A DNA stretch of 64,000 bases, taken from positions 496,001 through 560,000 of the forward strand of contig JAYJMM010000074.1 in the NCBI GenBank assembly GCA_037349105.1, given 5' to 3'. The position numbers and the translations under genes were made by a program. Shown one piece after another: positions 1 to 10,267 of the stretch. The number at the start of each line of letters is the position of its first letter. The first letter of the stretch is position 1. Source of the DNA: Limnomonas spitsbergensis (taxonomy: Eukaryota > Chlorophyta > Chlorophyceae > Chlamydomonadales). Under the pieces are notes generated by a model. The model did not search any database. It saw only the letters and a list, made by a program, of their open reading frames with translations, and was not told the DNA's origin.

Positions 1-3000
1 CCCCACACCCACAAAGCCTGTGCCGCTCACCTTCAAGTCATGACACAAGTCCTCAATATCTTCCGCTGTCAACAACCCATCCAGATGCTGTACCTCCCCC
101 CCCACACCTCACAAAGCCTGTGCCGCTCACCTTCAAGTCATGACACAAGTCCTCAATATCTTCCGCTGTCAACAACCCATCCAGATGCTGTACCTCCCCC
201 CCCCCACTCACAAAGCCTGTGCCGCTCACCTTCAAGTCATGACACAAGTCCTCAATATCTTCCGCTGTCAACAACCCATCCAGATGCTGTACCTCCCCCC
301 CACACCCACAAAGCCTGTGCCGCTCACCTTCAAGTCATGACACAAGTCCTCAATATCTTCCGCTGTCAACAACCCATCCAGATGCTGTACCTCCCCCCCC
401 CACTCACAAAGCCTGTGCCGCTCACCTTCAAGTCATGACACAAGTCCTCAATATCTTCCGCTGTCAACAACCCATCCAGATGCTGTACCTCCCCCCCACA
501 CCCACAAAGCCTGTGCCGCTCACCTTCAAGTCATGACACAAGTCCTCAATATCTTCCGCTGTCAACAACCCATCCAGATGCTGTACCTCCCCCCCACACC
601 CACAAAGCCTGTGCCGCTCACCTTCAAGTCATGACACAAGTCCTCAATATCTTCCGCTGTCAACAACCCATCCAGATGCTGTACCTCCCCCCCCCACTCA
701 CAAAGCCTGTGCCGCTCACCTTCAAGTCATGACACAAGTCCTCAATATCTTCCGCTGTCAACAACCCATCCAGATGCTGTACCTCCCCCCCCACACCCAC
801 AAAGCCTGTGCCGCTCACCTTCAAGTCATGACACAAGTCCTCAATATCTTCCGCTGTCAACAACCCATCCAGATGCTGTACCTCCCCCCCCACACCCACA
901 AAGCCTGTGCCGCTCACCTTCAAGTCATGACACAAGTCCTCAATATCTTCCGCTGTCAACAACCCATCCAGATGCTGTACCTCCCCCCCACACCCACAAA
1001 GCCTGTGCCGCTCACCTTCAAGTCATGACACAAGTCCTCAATATCTTCCGCTGTCAACAACCCATCCAGATGCTGTACCTCCCCCCCCCACTCACAAAGC
1101 CTGTGCCGCTCACCTTCAAGTCATGACACAAGTCCTCAATATCTTCCGCTGTCAACAACCCATCCAGATGCTGTACCTCCCCCCCACACCCACAAAGCCT
1201 GTGCCGCTCACCTTCAAGTCATGACACAAGTCCTCAATATCTTTCCGCTCTGTCAACAACCCATCCAGATGCTGTACCTCCCCCCCACACCCACAAAGCC
1301 TGTGCCGCTCACCTTCCAAGTCATGACACAAGTCCTCAATATCTTCCGCTGTCAACAACCCATCCAGATGCTGTACCTCCCCCCCCCACTCACAAAGCCT
1401 GTGCCGCTCACCTTCAAGTCATGACACAAGGTCCTCAATATCTTCCGCTGTCAACAACCCATCCAGATGCTGTACCTCCCCCCCCACACCACAAAGCCTG
1501 TGCCGCTCACCTTCAAGTCATGACACAAGTCCTCAATATCTTCCGCTGTCAACAACCCATCCAGATGCTGTACCTCCCCCCCACACCCACAAAGCCTGTG
1601 CCGCTCACCTTCAAGTCATGACACAAGTCCTCAATATCTTCTGCTGTCAACAACCCATCCAGATGCTGTACCTCCCCCCCCACCCACAAAGCCTGTGCCG
1701 CTCACCTTCAAGTCGTGACACAAGTCCTCAATATCTTCCGCTGTCAACAACCCATCCAGATGCTGTACCTCCCCCCCCCACTCACAAAGCCTGTGCCGCT
1801 CACCTTCAAGTCATGACACAAGTCCTCAATATCTTCCGCTGTCAACAACCCATCCAGATGCTGTACCTCCCCCCCACACCCACAAAGCCTGTGCCGCTCA
1901 CCTTCAAGTCATGACACAAGTCCTCAATATCTTCCGCTGTCAACAACCCATCCAGATGCTGTACCTCCCCCCCCCACTCACAAAGCCTGTGCCGCTCACC
2001 TTCAAGTCATGACACAAGTCCTCAATATCTTCCGCTGTCAACAACCCATCCAGATGCTGTACCTCCCCCCCACACCCACAAAGCCTGTGCCGCTCACCTT
2101 CAAGTCATGACACAAGTCCTCAATATCTTCCGCTGTCAACAACCCATCCAGATGCTGTACCTCCCCCCCACACCCACAAAGCCTGTGCCGCTCACCTTCA
2201 AGTCATGACACAAGTCCTCAATATCTTCCGCTGTCAACAACCCATCCAGATGCTGTACCTCCCCCCCCCACTCACAAAGCCTGTGCCGCTCACCTTCAAG
2301 TCATGACACAAGTCCTCAATATCTTCCTGTCAACACCATCCTGCTTCCCCCACACCACAAAGCTGTGCGCTCACTTCAAGTCATGACCCAGTCCTCAAAT
2401 CTTCGCCAACAACCATCAGATGCTGTATCTTCCGCTGTCAACAACCCATCCAGATGCTGTACCTCCCCCCCCCACTCCAAGCCCTGTGCCGCTCACCTTC
2501 AAGTCATACACAAGTCCTCAATATCTTCGCGCTGTCAACAACCCATCCAGATGCTGTACCTCCCCCCCACACCCACAAAGCCTGTGCCGCTCACCTTCAA
2601 GTCATGACACAAGTCCTCAATATCTTCCGCTGTCAACAACCCATCCAGATGCTGTACCTCCCCCCCACACCCACAAAGCCTGTGCCGCTCACCTTCAGTC
2701 ATGACACAAGTCCTCAATATCTTCCGCGGTGCAACACCCTCCGATGCTGTACCTCCCCCCCCCACTCATAAAGCCTGTGCCGCTCACCTTCAGTCATGAC
2801 ACAAGTCCTCAATATCTTCCGCTGTCAACAACCCATCCAGATGCTGTACCTCCCCCCACACCCCACAAAGCCTGTGCCGCTCACTTCAAGTCATGACACA
2901 AGTCCTCAATATCTTCCGCTGTTCAACAACACCATCCAGATGCTGTACTCCCCCCCCCACTCACAAAGCCTGTGCCGCTCACCTTCAAGTCATGACACAA

Positions 3001-3081
3001 GTCCTCAATATCTTCCGCTGTCAACAACCCATCCAGATGCTGTACCTCCCCCCCCCACTCACAAAGCCTGTGCCGCTCACC
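1..3081 (-). repeat. About 100-bp minisatellite made of exon 3' end plus splice donor
   Basis: About 31 tandem units of 97-101 bp. On the minus strand each unit contains GATGGGTTGTTGACAGCGG, the bases coding TAEDIEDLCHDLK, then the donor GTGAGC and a G-rich spacer. The only copy joined to unique exon sequence is the first one, ending at 3081, which is the real 3' end of exon 3168-3081. The other units are therefore tandem copies of an exon-intron junction inside the following intron. Units near 2320-2950 are more degenerate than the rest. Length variation is mainly in the C-run. Confidence 0.92.
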
Positions 3082-6000
3082 TTCAAGTCATGACACAAGT
3101 CCTCAATATCCTCTGCCGTCAGCAACCCATCTGGGCTCATTTTGGAACGCTCGATGTAGTCATCCAGCCTGCGCCATGCGAGCATACATGAGCATGAGTC
3201 TACCAACAGCCGCTCCCATGCGAACACACCAGCCAGAAGAGTACAACTTTTGCTTTCACGTTTGAGCAGTTGGCATGAATTTCGGTAGTCAAACAGCAGT
3301 TGCTTTTGACGTTTCCACCGTCAGCATTAAAAGTCAAACACCAGTTACTTACAAGTTTCGGCTGTCAACATGAATAGTCAAACAGCAGTTGCCTCCACAT
3401 GTCAGATGCCAGCATGAATAGCTGAACAGCAGTTGCTTCCACGTGTCAGAGGCCAGCATGAATAGTCAAACAGCAGTTGCTTCCAGGCGTCAAATGCCAG
3501 CATAGGAGGTTAAACAGTCGTCATTTTCACGTTTCAGGCATCAGATCCTCGATTGCTGGTTCAAAAGCTGCCGCAAGGATGTAGCAGGCGAGGGGCGCGT
3601 GCTTGAGGCAGAAGCCCCCCATGGAAGCAATATGGGCCGTGATGAATACAGGGCGGGTATTTGACTTTCGGATTCAGGAATTAGAAACCCTGAACCCTAA
3701 ACTAGGCGTTCGGGTTACAGGGTTGAAGCTGTAGGTGTGCCAGGATAGACACAGCGCAGGTGTTTGGGTTTCGGGCTTATGAGGTCCAGGATACATGCAA
3801 GATAACAGGATATCTGCTTAGCCTGGGATCTGCTTAGCCTGGGATCTGCTTAGCCTGGGATCTGCTTAGCCTGGGATCTGCTTAGCCTGGGATCTGCTAA
3901 GCCTGGGATCTGCTTAGCCTGGGATCTGCTTAGCCTGGGATCTGCTTAGCCTGGGATCTGCTTAGCCTGGGATCTGCTAAGCCTGGGATCTGCTTAGCCT
4001 GGGATCTGCTAAACCTGGGATCTGCTTAACCTGGGATATGCTAAGCCTGGGATCTGCTTAGCCTGGGATCTGCTTAATCTGAGATCTGCTTAGCCTGATA
4101 TTCGCTTTCTGGTAATCTTAGATCCGCTGGACCTTAGATCTGCTTAATCTGAGATCTGCATAACCAGTGGTGGCCGCCCCAGCGGATCCTGTGAGGTGCC
4201 GGGAATCCGGCGCGCAAAGAAATAAAGCTACAGTAGATATCTCGGTTAGAACCCCCTTAACTGCATCTAAAACACCACAGCTTGTCCACTAGTCCACCCC
4301 TGAAAAACCCGTCCAGGGCCCTGCAACTGCATCCCCCCCACAGGCTGAACCATTAATTGGCTAATTGGTTGGAGACCCTCCAACCCCATCCCCCCCACTC
4401 CCTTTACCTAGGGTCTGCAGCGTAGTTGACCCGGATGTTCGCCCCCTGGCTGAGGTAGGCTTTCAGGCGCTGCCCGCCCGCCGCGGAAACCGAGTTCTTG
4501 TACAACTGAGCAGGCAGGGTGGAGCAGGGGTGGGTAGCCATGAACAACAACTGGTTTACTGTACAGCTGAGCACGTAAGTAGTAGCCATCCAACACAAGC
4601 GAATTCTTATACAGCTGAGCATGCAGGGAGGAGGAGGGGTGGGTAGTTGTCCGACACAAGCTGAGTTTTTGTACAACTGTGCTCATAAGCAGGAGTAAGG
4701 GTTAATAGTCATCTAACACAACTGAGTTATTGTACAACTGAGCACGCAGGGAGGAGCAGGGGTGGGTAGCCAGAAACAATAACTGATTTACCAGTACTGT
4801 ACAACTGAGCATGCTGTGCAATAAATCCCCGCCTCAACCTTAAACCAGGCCCAACAAGAACCCCCAACCCTGATGGCCTTTGAATCCTAAAACTCGTGAA
4901 TCTAAACCAGGGTTACTTGTTAAACCCTCAACCCAAACCAGCCTACCTGATACATGGCATACCAGCCGGCCCCTGGCACCGCTAGAATCTCCATCCCCAC
5001 CGCCACTGGCAGCACCAGACCCGCAACAGCAGCCTTGCCTGGAGGTCAAGGAGAGGTCAAAGGACAGGTCAATAATGCCAATCTGATGAGGGTAAGGTCA
5101 AGGACAGGCCCACAAGATCTAGAAGATAAGGCCACGGACAGTTCAATAAGATCAATCCGATGAAGGTAAGGCCAAGGACAAGTCAATAAGATCAATCCGA
5201 TGAAGGTTAGGCCAAGGACAGGCCCACAAGATCAAGAAGGTAAGGCCACGGAAATTTTAATAACATAAATTCGAAGAAGGTTAGGCCAATGAAAGTTCAA
5301 TAAGATCAATAAAGCAAGGTATAGGAGAGGAGGAGGTTCAGGTACATCGGGTCACTTCAAAGGATAAATGCAGTCAACGATTGCAGCAAACTAGGCGCAG
5401 AGTACAGGCTGAAGGTCATCTTGCTGATGTTCACGTTCATGGCGCGTTTTAGCTTTTCAATGCAAACACAAGTCCGAAACACAGGACACAGGTCCGAGGT
5501 GCGAGGCCCGAGGTCCTAAAACACAGAGAACAGGGTTTATGGTTTAGGATTTAGCACCCTAGACCCTTAACTGCTAAAGGGGTCCCGAATAAATGACCTT
5601 AAACGAAGAGAACAGGGTTTGGGGTTCAGGGTTTAGCACCCTGAACTGCGGGGTCCTGAGTGGATGACCTCAAAGGAAGAGAACAGGGGTCCATGATTGG
5701 CCCAGGATCTGGCAGATCCTGTCATGACAAGTAATCAGAGGTGCTGCTGCGCAGCACGAAAAGCGGCAGAGCAGTCAGGTATGTGACTTTTCAGAGGGCA
5801 GGCGCAGGTGCGGACGGGGTCACCTGGACCCCATGCAAACCCCCTCGCCATGTTGCAGGATTTCAAAATATGGGCCACCACTCTATCGCTGGCTAAGTGC
5901 GTATTTTTAATTATGCGTATCTTATTGCGCATAGAGAAGCGAAGTTGCAGCTGTCGCGTGGCACCAGGGGACAGCTTGACACCTTACGTCATCCGCACAG

Positions 6001-9000
6001 AGATCCAGCCTTGGTAGCTGAGTTTCTCATTTCTGCACCTCGGCCTTTGAGGTCTGACAGGAATAACCTTAATAAAACAGTCGATTGTCTTGCGCTGTAG
6101 CGCGTAAAGTTTCCGGGACGTTCCAGAAACATCGGGCTGACGGACAGACAGACAGACAGACAGACGGATACGGGGTGACTCTGGGGGCTTCGCCCCCGCG
6201 ACCTTCGGCCGCCCGGGGGGACTCGGCCGAAAAATGCAAGCAAGGCAGCTTGGAACACAAAGCCGGATTGTGCCACCAGCAAACGCCGCTCCGGGCCCAT
6301 TCAGTAAGCAATGCCCACATGTTGCCTCACCTGCACCTGAACTCTAAAGCCATTAAGCCTCAGGAACTGGCGCAGAAATCCACTGCCATGTTGCCTCAGA
6401 TCCGGAAACGCCTCCTTCTACCCTCCCTATGACAGACATGAAGCTGGGGTGTTACCCTAATTTACCCTAATCCCTACACCAACAGACTGAAGGCACACAT
6501 TTCCCCCCCTGAACCCTGAACACCACACTTGCTGACTTGACACTGGCAATCTACCCTGAACCCTCAAACCCTCACTGACGGACTTGACGCAGAAATTCGA
6601 CCCCAAATCCTCACCGACAGACTTGACGCAGAAATTGGCCGTCATATTGCTGAGCTGATCCTGCACCTCACTGGGATCCACGGATGACGGGTAGTACACC
6701 ACCAGCTAAAAGGGCGAATGGGTTTAGGGTTCCGGGTTTAGGGATCAGGGAGGTTCAGCATGAAAAGGAGGCAGCAAAGTAAATCAAGGGTTCAGAGTTA
6801 AAGAGTAAATCAATCCGACCGACGGAAATGTGCCGTCATAGAATTCATGTTACAAAGCTTCTCCCGCCTGCACACCGAGGAGGGTCCAGGGACGCCGTGT
6901 ATCAAACCACCGGCTAGAAAGGAGGAAGCACAGCATATCAATTGGCCAAAGTAAACTGGTGGGCATATAATTCATGTTGCAGAGCTGCTCCACACACGCC
7001 AGGAGGATCCAGGGATGCCATGTATCACACCACCGGCTAAACCCTAAACCCTAAACCCTAAACTAGACTAAAAAGGAGGAAGCACAGCAAATGAGATAAG
7101 CAAAGTGAATGGGTCGGCATACAATTCATATTGCAAAGCTGCTCCTGCACACACACGAAATCCAGGAGGCTCCAAAAGGATGCAGGGTGGTCCACCCCCA
7201 GCTAGGAGGCAGTGCTGTGCACTTGCGCCGTGATGCAGAAACCGTGTGGGTAATTACGGTCCCTTGCGGGTAAAGTAGCTCAATTTGCCTTAAAATGACG
7301 GTGACTGAAACTCGGCTACGCAATTGAGCGACCGGAAGGACCGTAATCGGTACATGACCAGCTAGGAGGCAATCAGGGAGGTTTAGCGGGAGGAGAAAAC
7401 ACAGTAAAATAATGAATGAACCAAACGGAACTTGGCTGTCGTAAATCATCTTGGAAAGCAAGGTTTCGCCCACCCCTTGTACTATTGGGGATGTTGCACC
7501 CACCCCTTGTACATTTGTAGTACTATTGGGGATGTTGCACCCACCCCTTGTACATTTGTAGTAGTGTTGGGGATGTTGCGCCCATCCCTTGTACTTCCAT
7601 AGTCCTCCTGGGGATGTTGGGCCCACCCCTTGTACCTTTGTTGCACCACCGGGTACATTGCGTCCACTCCTTGTACCTTGGTTGCGCTGCTGGGAATGTT
7701 GCACCCACCCTTTGGACCTTTGTAGTAATGTTGGGGATGTTGTATCCACCCCTTAATATAATAGTAGTACTGCTGGGGATGTTGCGCCCACCCCCTGTAC
7801 CTTTGCTGCACGGTTGGGAATGTTGCACCCCTTGTACCTTTGTAGCACTGCTGGAGATGTTGCGCCCACCCCCTGTACCTTTGTTGCACTGTGGGGAATG
7901 TCGCACCCACCCCTTGTGCCTTGTAGTACTGCACTACTGCTTAGGATGTTGCGCCCGCCCCTTGCAGCTTCAATACCCTGCTGGGTATGGTGGGTTCAAT
8001 CCTTGTACCTCAACAGTACTGCTGTGGATGTTGCGTCCGCCCCTCTTACCTTTGTTGCACTGTGCGGTATGTTGCGCATCAGCCGCTCCTCAGCGGTCAT
8101 GTTCTCCATGATCTTCGTACCGGCGTCATACATCTTATGCTGCCATTGTCAAGGACGGAAGGGGTTTCTGGTTAGTGTGAACGACCATGTGGTTCGTTCA
8201 AAAGTGTGGGACGGAAGGGGTCACTGGCTAGCTTGAACGACCATGTGCGAACGACCATGTGTTCCGTTCAAAAGTGTGGGCATGGGAGGGGTAGTTGGTT
8301 TGATTGGGTGGATATGAATGCTGCGCAATTGCGTCATAATTCAGAAATTGTGCGAGTAATTACGGTCCCTTTTGGTTGAAGTCTTAGCTGTTTTTGTCCT
8401 GAAATAACGGTGATTGAAACTCAGCTTCGTAATGCAGCCACCGTAAGGACCGTAATCGGCACAGCGCCGGTGGACACGTGTGTTTGTTTCACAGTGCGCA
8501 CCAGACTATACCCGGGAGGCCGCCAAGCAGCCGCCACGGGAGCACCGGAGCAAACCAGGGCCCACGGGGCAACCAATCCTGGACAGGCCCACAGTGAGCG
8601 GCGCCGGTGGCGTGTTTAGGGTTTGAGGTTTAGGGTACGATTTAAATGAGCATCTTTAATCGGGTATATTAAAAGCTTAAGGTACAATTTTAATGAGCCA
8701 TTTTAAGTGGGTATGATTGTCGTGTTAGGGGTTAAGGTTCAAGGGTACACAATTAATTAAGCATGCCTCACATGAAAGCTGGTGGGTTCAGGGGTTTGGG
8801 GTTCAGGGTTTAGAGCACAAATTGAATGGGCATGCCTCACCTGGAAGCTGGATTTAAAATACATATTCAATGGGCATGCCTCACCTGGAAGCTGGTGGGA
8901 TCTTTTTCCTTCATGGCGCTCCACATGCTAGACATGGTTCCGGAGAACCAGCCGAGCCCTAAAGAGGGCTTGCTGGTGGATGCTGCAAATGGGGGGTCGC

Positions 9001-10267
9001 CAGGCCATACTTAATGTCCAGATTTCAGCAGGGTGGCATTGAACAAGGGACCAGCATGTTTCTGAGAACCAGCAAGGTTCCTAGCAAGGTTCCTGAGAAC
9101 CAGCAAGGTTCCTAGCAAGGTTCCTGAGAACCAGCAAGGTTCCTAGCAAGGTTCCTGAGAACCAGCAAGGTTCCTAGCAAGGTTCCTGAGAACCAGCAAG
9201 GTTCCTAGCAAGGTTCCTGAGAACCAGCAAGGTTCTTAGCAAGGTTCCTGAGAACCAGCAAGGTTCCTAGCAAGGTTCCTGAGAACCAGCAAGGTTCCTA
9301 GCAAGGTTCCTGAGAACCAGCAAGGTTCCTAGCAAGGTTCCTGAGAACCAGCAAGGTTCCTAGCAAGGTTCCTGCGAACCAGCAGTGCCTGGAATACTTG
9401 TTGGAGGGCACTGCAAATGAGGGCCAGGCTGGTCACAGGCTCACAGCCGGGGGGGGGGGGGGTAGATCACAGGACCGAAGGGAGAGGCCAACCGTGAGGG
9501 TGAGGAGTGTAGCTCAGGACCAGCAGGAGGGGAGGGCAGACAGATGGGCAAGGACGGAAGCTTCCCTATCGTTAACTTGATGGCAAGGGGCACACGCATT
9601 CAAAATTACCGTAAGTAAATAAACGAATATACCGATATACGGTACCAATGCCAACCATGCCTTTCAACAACAGTGTCAATGGTGTGTATAGGTGTCCACC
9701 CATAGACACAAATATTCACTTTAGGAGGCACCAGCTACATGAAGCCAAACTTCAGCTACACTTCAGCTACACTTCAGCTACAAAACGGCCTACAGCCGGC
9801 ATTCCTAGCTTTGCGCAGCAAGGTTTCGGCCCCATCAGCCCAAGGCTGTCCGCCCACGCTCGGAAAGGGGTCTGATCGGCACCTACATGAATATGCACCT
9901 CCTCCTGGCTAGCAGTCAAGGCTGCACTCTCCTCCTTAAGAAAGTGGTACAGCCTTGACTGCTAGACAGGAGCCACTCCTTTTGGCTAGCGGTCAAGGCT
10001 GCGCTCTCCTCCTTAAGAAAGGAAAGAAACATAACGCTGGTCTGGGACGCAAGACATAAACCTGCAATTCCTCCTGGCCTTAAGTCTGGGCTGTGCCAGG
10101 GGGCTGTACTTTCCTTCTTCAGACAGAAAGGAAGGAAAGCAGAGAGGGGCTAGGGGGTGCATCATGCATGTACATCATCGCGCATCACCTCCAGCTTGAG
10201 ACACGATCGGCTGCTGTTGCCCTGGACCAATCTTCCAGGCGGTGACCGGCAAGAAAACCAGCTTGTT
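3081..10267 (-). CDS. Multi-exon membrane protein, mitochondrial K+-H+ exchange-related-like (partial)
   Basis: Eight exons read on the minus strand: 10267-10189, 8982-8885, 8139-8050, 6705-6615 (or to 6619), 5452-5392, 5038-4947, 4505-4408 and 3168-3081. Phases agree at every junction except 6615/5452, where either the donor GTCGGT at 6618 (phase 0) is used or an exon is missing. Visible pieces are NKLVFLPVTAWK, WSAMKEKDPTSFQ, YDAGTKIMENMTAEERL, VVYYPSSVDPSEVQDQL, a hydrophobic membrane segment (LVLPVAVGMEILAVPGAGWY) followed by a basic YKNS stretch, and DGLLTAEDIEDLCHDLK. The order (LPxT start, Tyr-Pro-Pro/Ser-Ser motif, one hydrophobic PVxxxxxxVPG segment, Ala/Gly-rich helix, acidic tail) recalls the mitochondrial K+-H+ exchange-related family (Pfam Mit_KHE1) from memory, which is the basis of the name. 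No initiator Met was found upstream, and the 3' end lies beyond base 1. Nearly every intron carries copies of its own exon ends. The exon set is fairly certain; the family name is not. Confidence 0.5.
3182..3810. other. Intron with decayed repeats, no coding signal
   Basis: Upstream of the last recognised exon, four diverged copies of an approximately 60-bp motif (AACAGCAGTTGCTTCCACGT with CAGCATGAATAG) occupy about 3260-3530. The remainder has degenerate GGGTTTAGG-like words. I see no exon. Confidence 0.5.
3812..4165. repeat. 16-bp tandem repeat GGGATCTGCTTAGCCT
   Basis: About 16 near-identical units followed by degenerating ones up to about 4165. It lies in the intron between exons 4505-4408 and 3168-3081. 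No exon sequence is recognisable in the unit. Confidence 0.9.
4505..4830 (-). repeat. Acceptor-side junction repeat (intron end plus exon start)
   Basis: Read on the minus strand, five or six diverged units of roughly 60-90 bp each contain a form of GAGCAGGGGTGG...GCTCAG followed by TTGTACAAGAACTC, the acceptor and first codons (LYKNS) of exon 4505-4408. Copies lie near 4555, 4610, 4675, 4735 and 4805. Only the unit at 4505 continues into the exon. Confidence 0.75.
5045..5320 (-). repeat. About 43-bp repeat in the polypyrimidine tract before an acceptor
   Basis: Plus-strand units of AAGGTAAGGCCAAGGACAGG with TCAATAAGATCAATCCGATG occur about six times. On the minus strand they form the CCTGTCCTTGRCCTT-like stretch that leads into the acceptor CTCCAG at 5039, so the array is the amplified upstream part of that acceptor region. 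Confidence 0.65.
5480..5705. repeat. About 100-bp tandem repeat, three units
   Basis: Three diverged units share AGAGAACAGGGTTTRGGGTT, a telomere-like GTTTAGCACCCT stretch, and GGGGTCCYGARTRRATGACC. They lie in an intron upstream of exon 5452-5392. No exon sequence was recognised in them. Confidence 0.65.
6372..6615 (-). repeat. Donor-side echoes of exon 6705-6615
   Basis: Downstream (minus strand) of the exon end AATTTCTGCGTCAAGTCTG-TCG|GTGAGG, the same 25-30 bases recur at about 6570-6600 (AATTTCTGCGTCAAGTCCGT), in weaker form at about 6535-6555, and in a decayed copy at 6372-6405. Each copy is followed by GTGAGG-like or telomere-like text. Confidence 0.65.
6830..7205 (-). repeat. Acceptor-side echoes of exon 6705-6615
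   Basis: Three units at about 6833-6915, 6958-7040 and 7118-7205, read on the minus strand, resemble CTAGCTGGTGGTGTACTACC...GATCC...GTGCAG...AGCTC...AATATGA. This is the acceptor and most of exon 6705-6615. The copies have frameshifts and substitutions, so they look like decayed exon copies in the upstream intron. Confidence 0.7.
7210..7356. mobile_element. 150-bp MITE-like element, family A
   Basis: One of five copies in the window, starting CAGTGC and carrying the core GTAATTACGGTCC...ACGGTGACTGAA...ACCGTAATCGG. The core words are internally inverted (TTACGGTCC with GGACCGTAA). The other copies are near 8318, 28109, 45691 and 49171. Confidence 0.75.
7455..8050 (-). repeat. 40-60-bp donor-side junction repeat
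   Basis: About 12 units. On the minus strand each reads GCAACATCCCCAGCAGTGCA ACAAAG then GTACAAGGGGTGGG. Exon 8139-8050 ends GCAACATACCGCACAGTGCA ACAAAG with donor GTAAGAGG, so the units are amplified copies of this exon end plus donor. Phase is not preserved between units, and the long ORFs across the array are incidental. Confidence 0.88.
8318..8466. mobile_element. 150-bp MITE-like element, family A
   Basis: It contains GTAATTACGGTCCCTTTTGG, ACGGTGATTGAAACTCAGC and AAGGACCGTAATCGGCAC in the same order as the copy at 7210. Termini are degraded. It lies in the intron upstream of exon 8139-8050. Confidence 0.7.
8755..8890 (-). repeat. Donor-side echoes of exon 8982-8885
   Basis: The exon end CCAGCTTCCAG with donor GTGAGGCATGCCCATT occurs three times, at about 8885, 8840 and 8775. 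Only the first is joined to the exon. Spacing is about 45-60 bp. Confidence 0.8.
9060..9385. repeat. 31-bp minisatellite
   Basis: Eleven near-perfect units built from GGTTCCTAGCAAGGTTCC and TGAGAACCAGCAA lie in the intron between exons 10267-10189 and 8982-8885. The 15-bp halves are themselves related. No junction sequence was recognised. Confidence 0.92.
9390..10188. other. Intron, repeats only
   Basis: It holds a G-run at about 9449-9461, a repeat-family C fragment with three CAGCTACACTT words (about 9740-9870), and two about 85-bp direct copies around GCTAGCAGTCAAGGCTGCRCTCTC (9905-10015). No exon was seen. Confidence 0.45.

Noticed and set aside
7482..8236. ORFs of 127-187 codons across the 7.5-8.1 kb array on both strands
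   Set aside because: They run through junction repeats with shifting phase; only exon 8139-8050 is supported.
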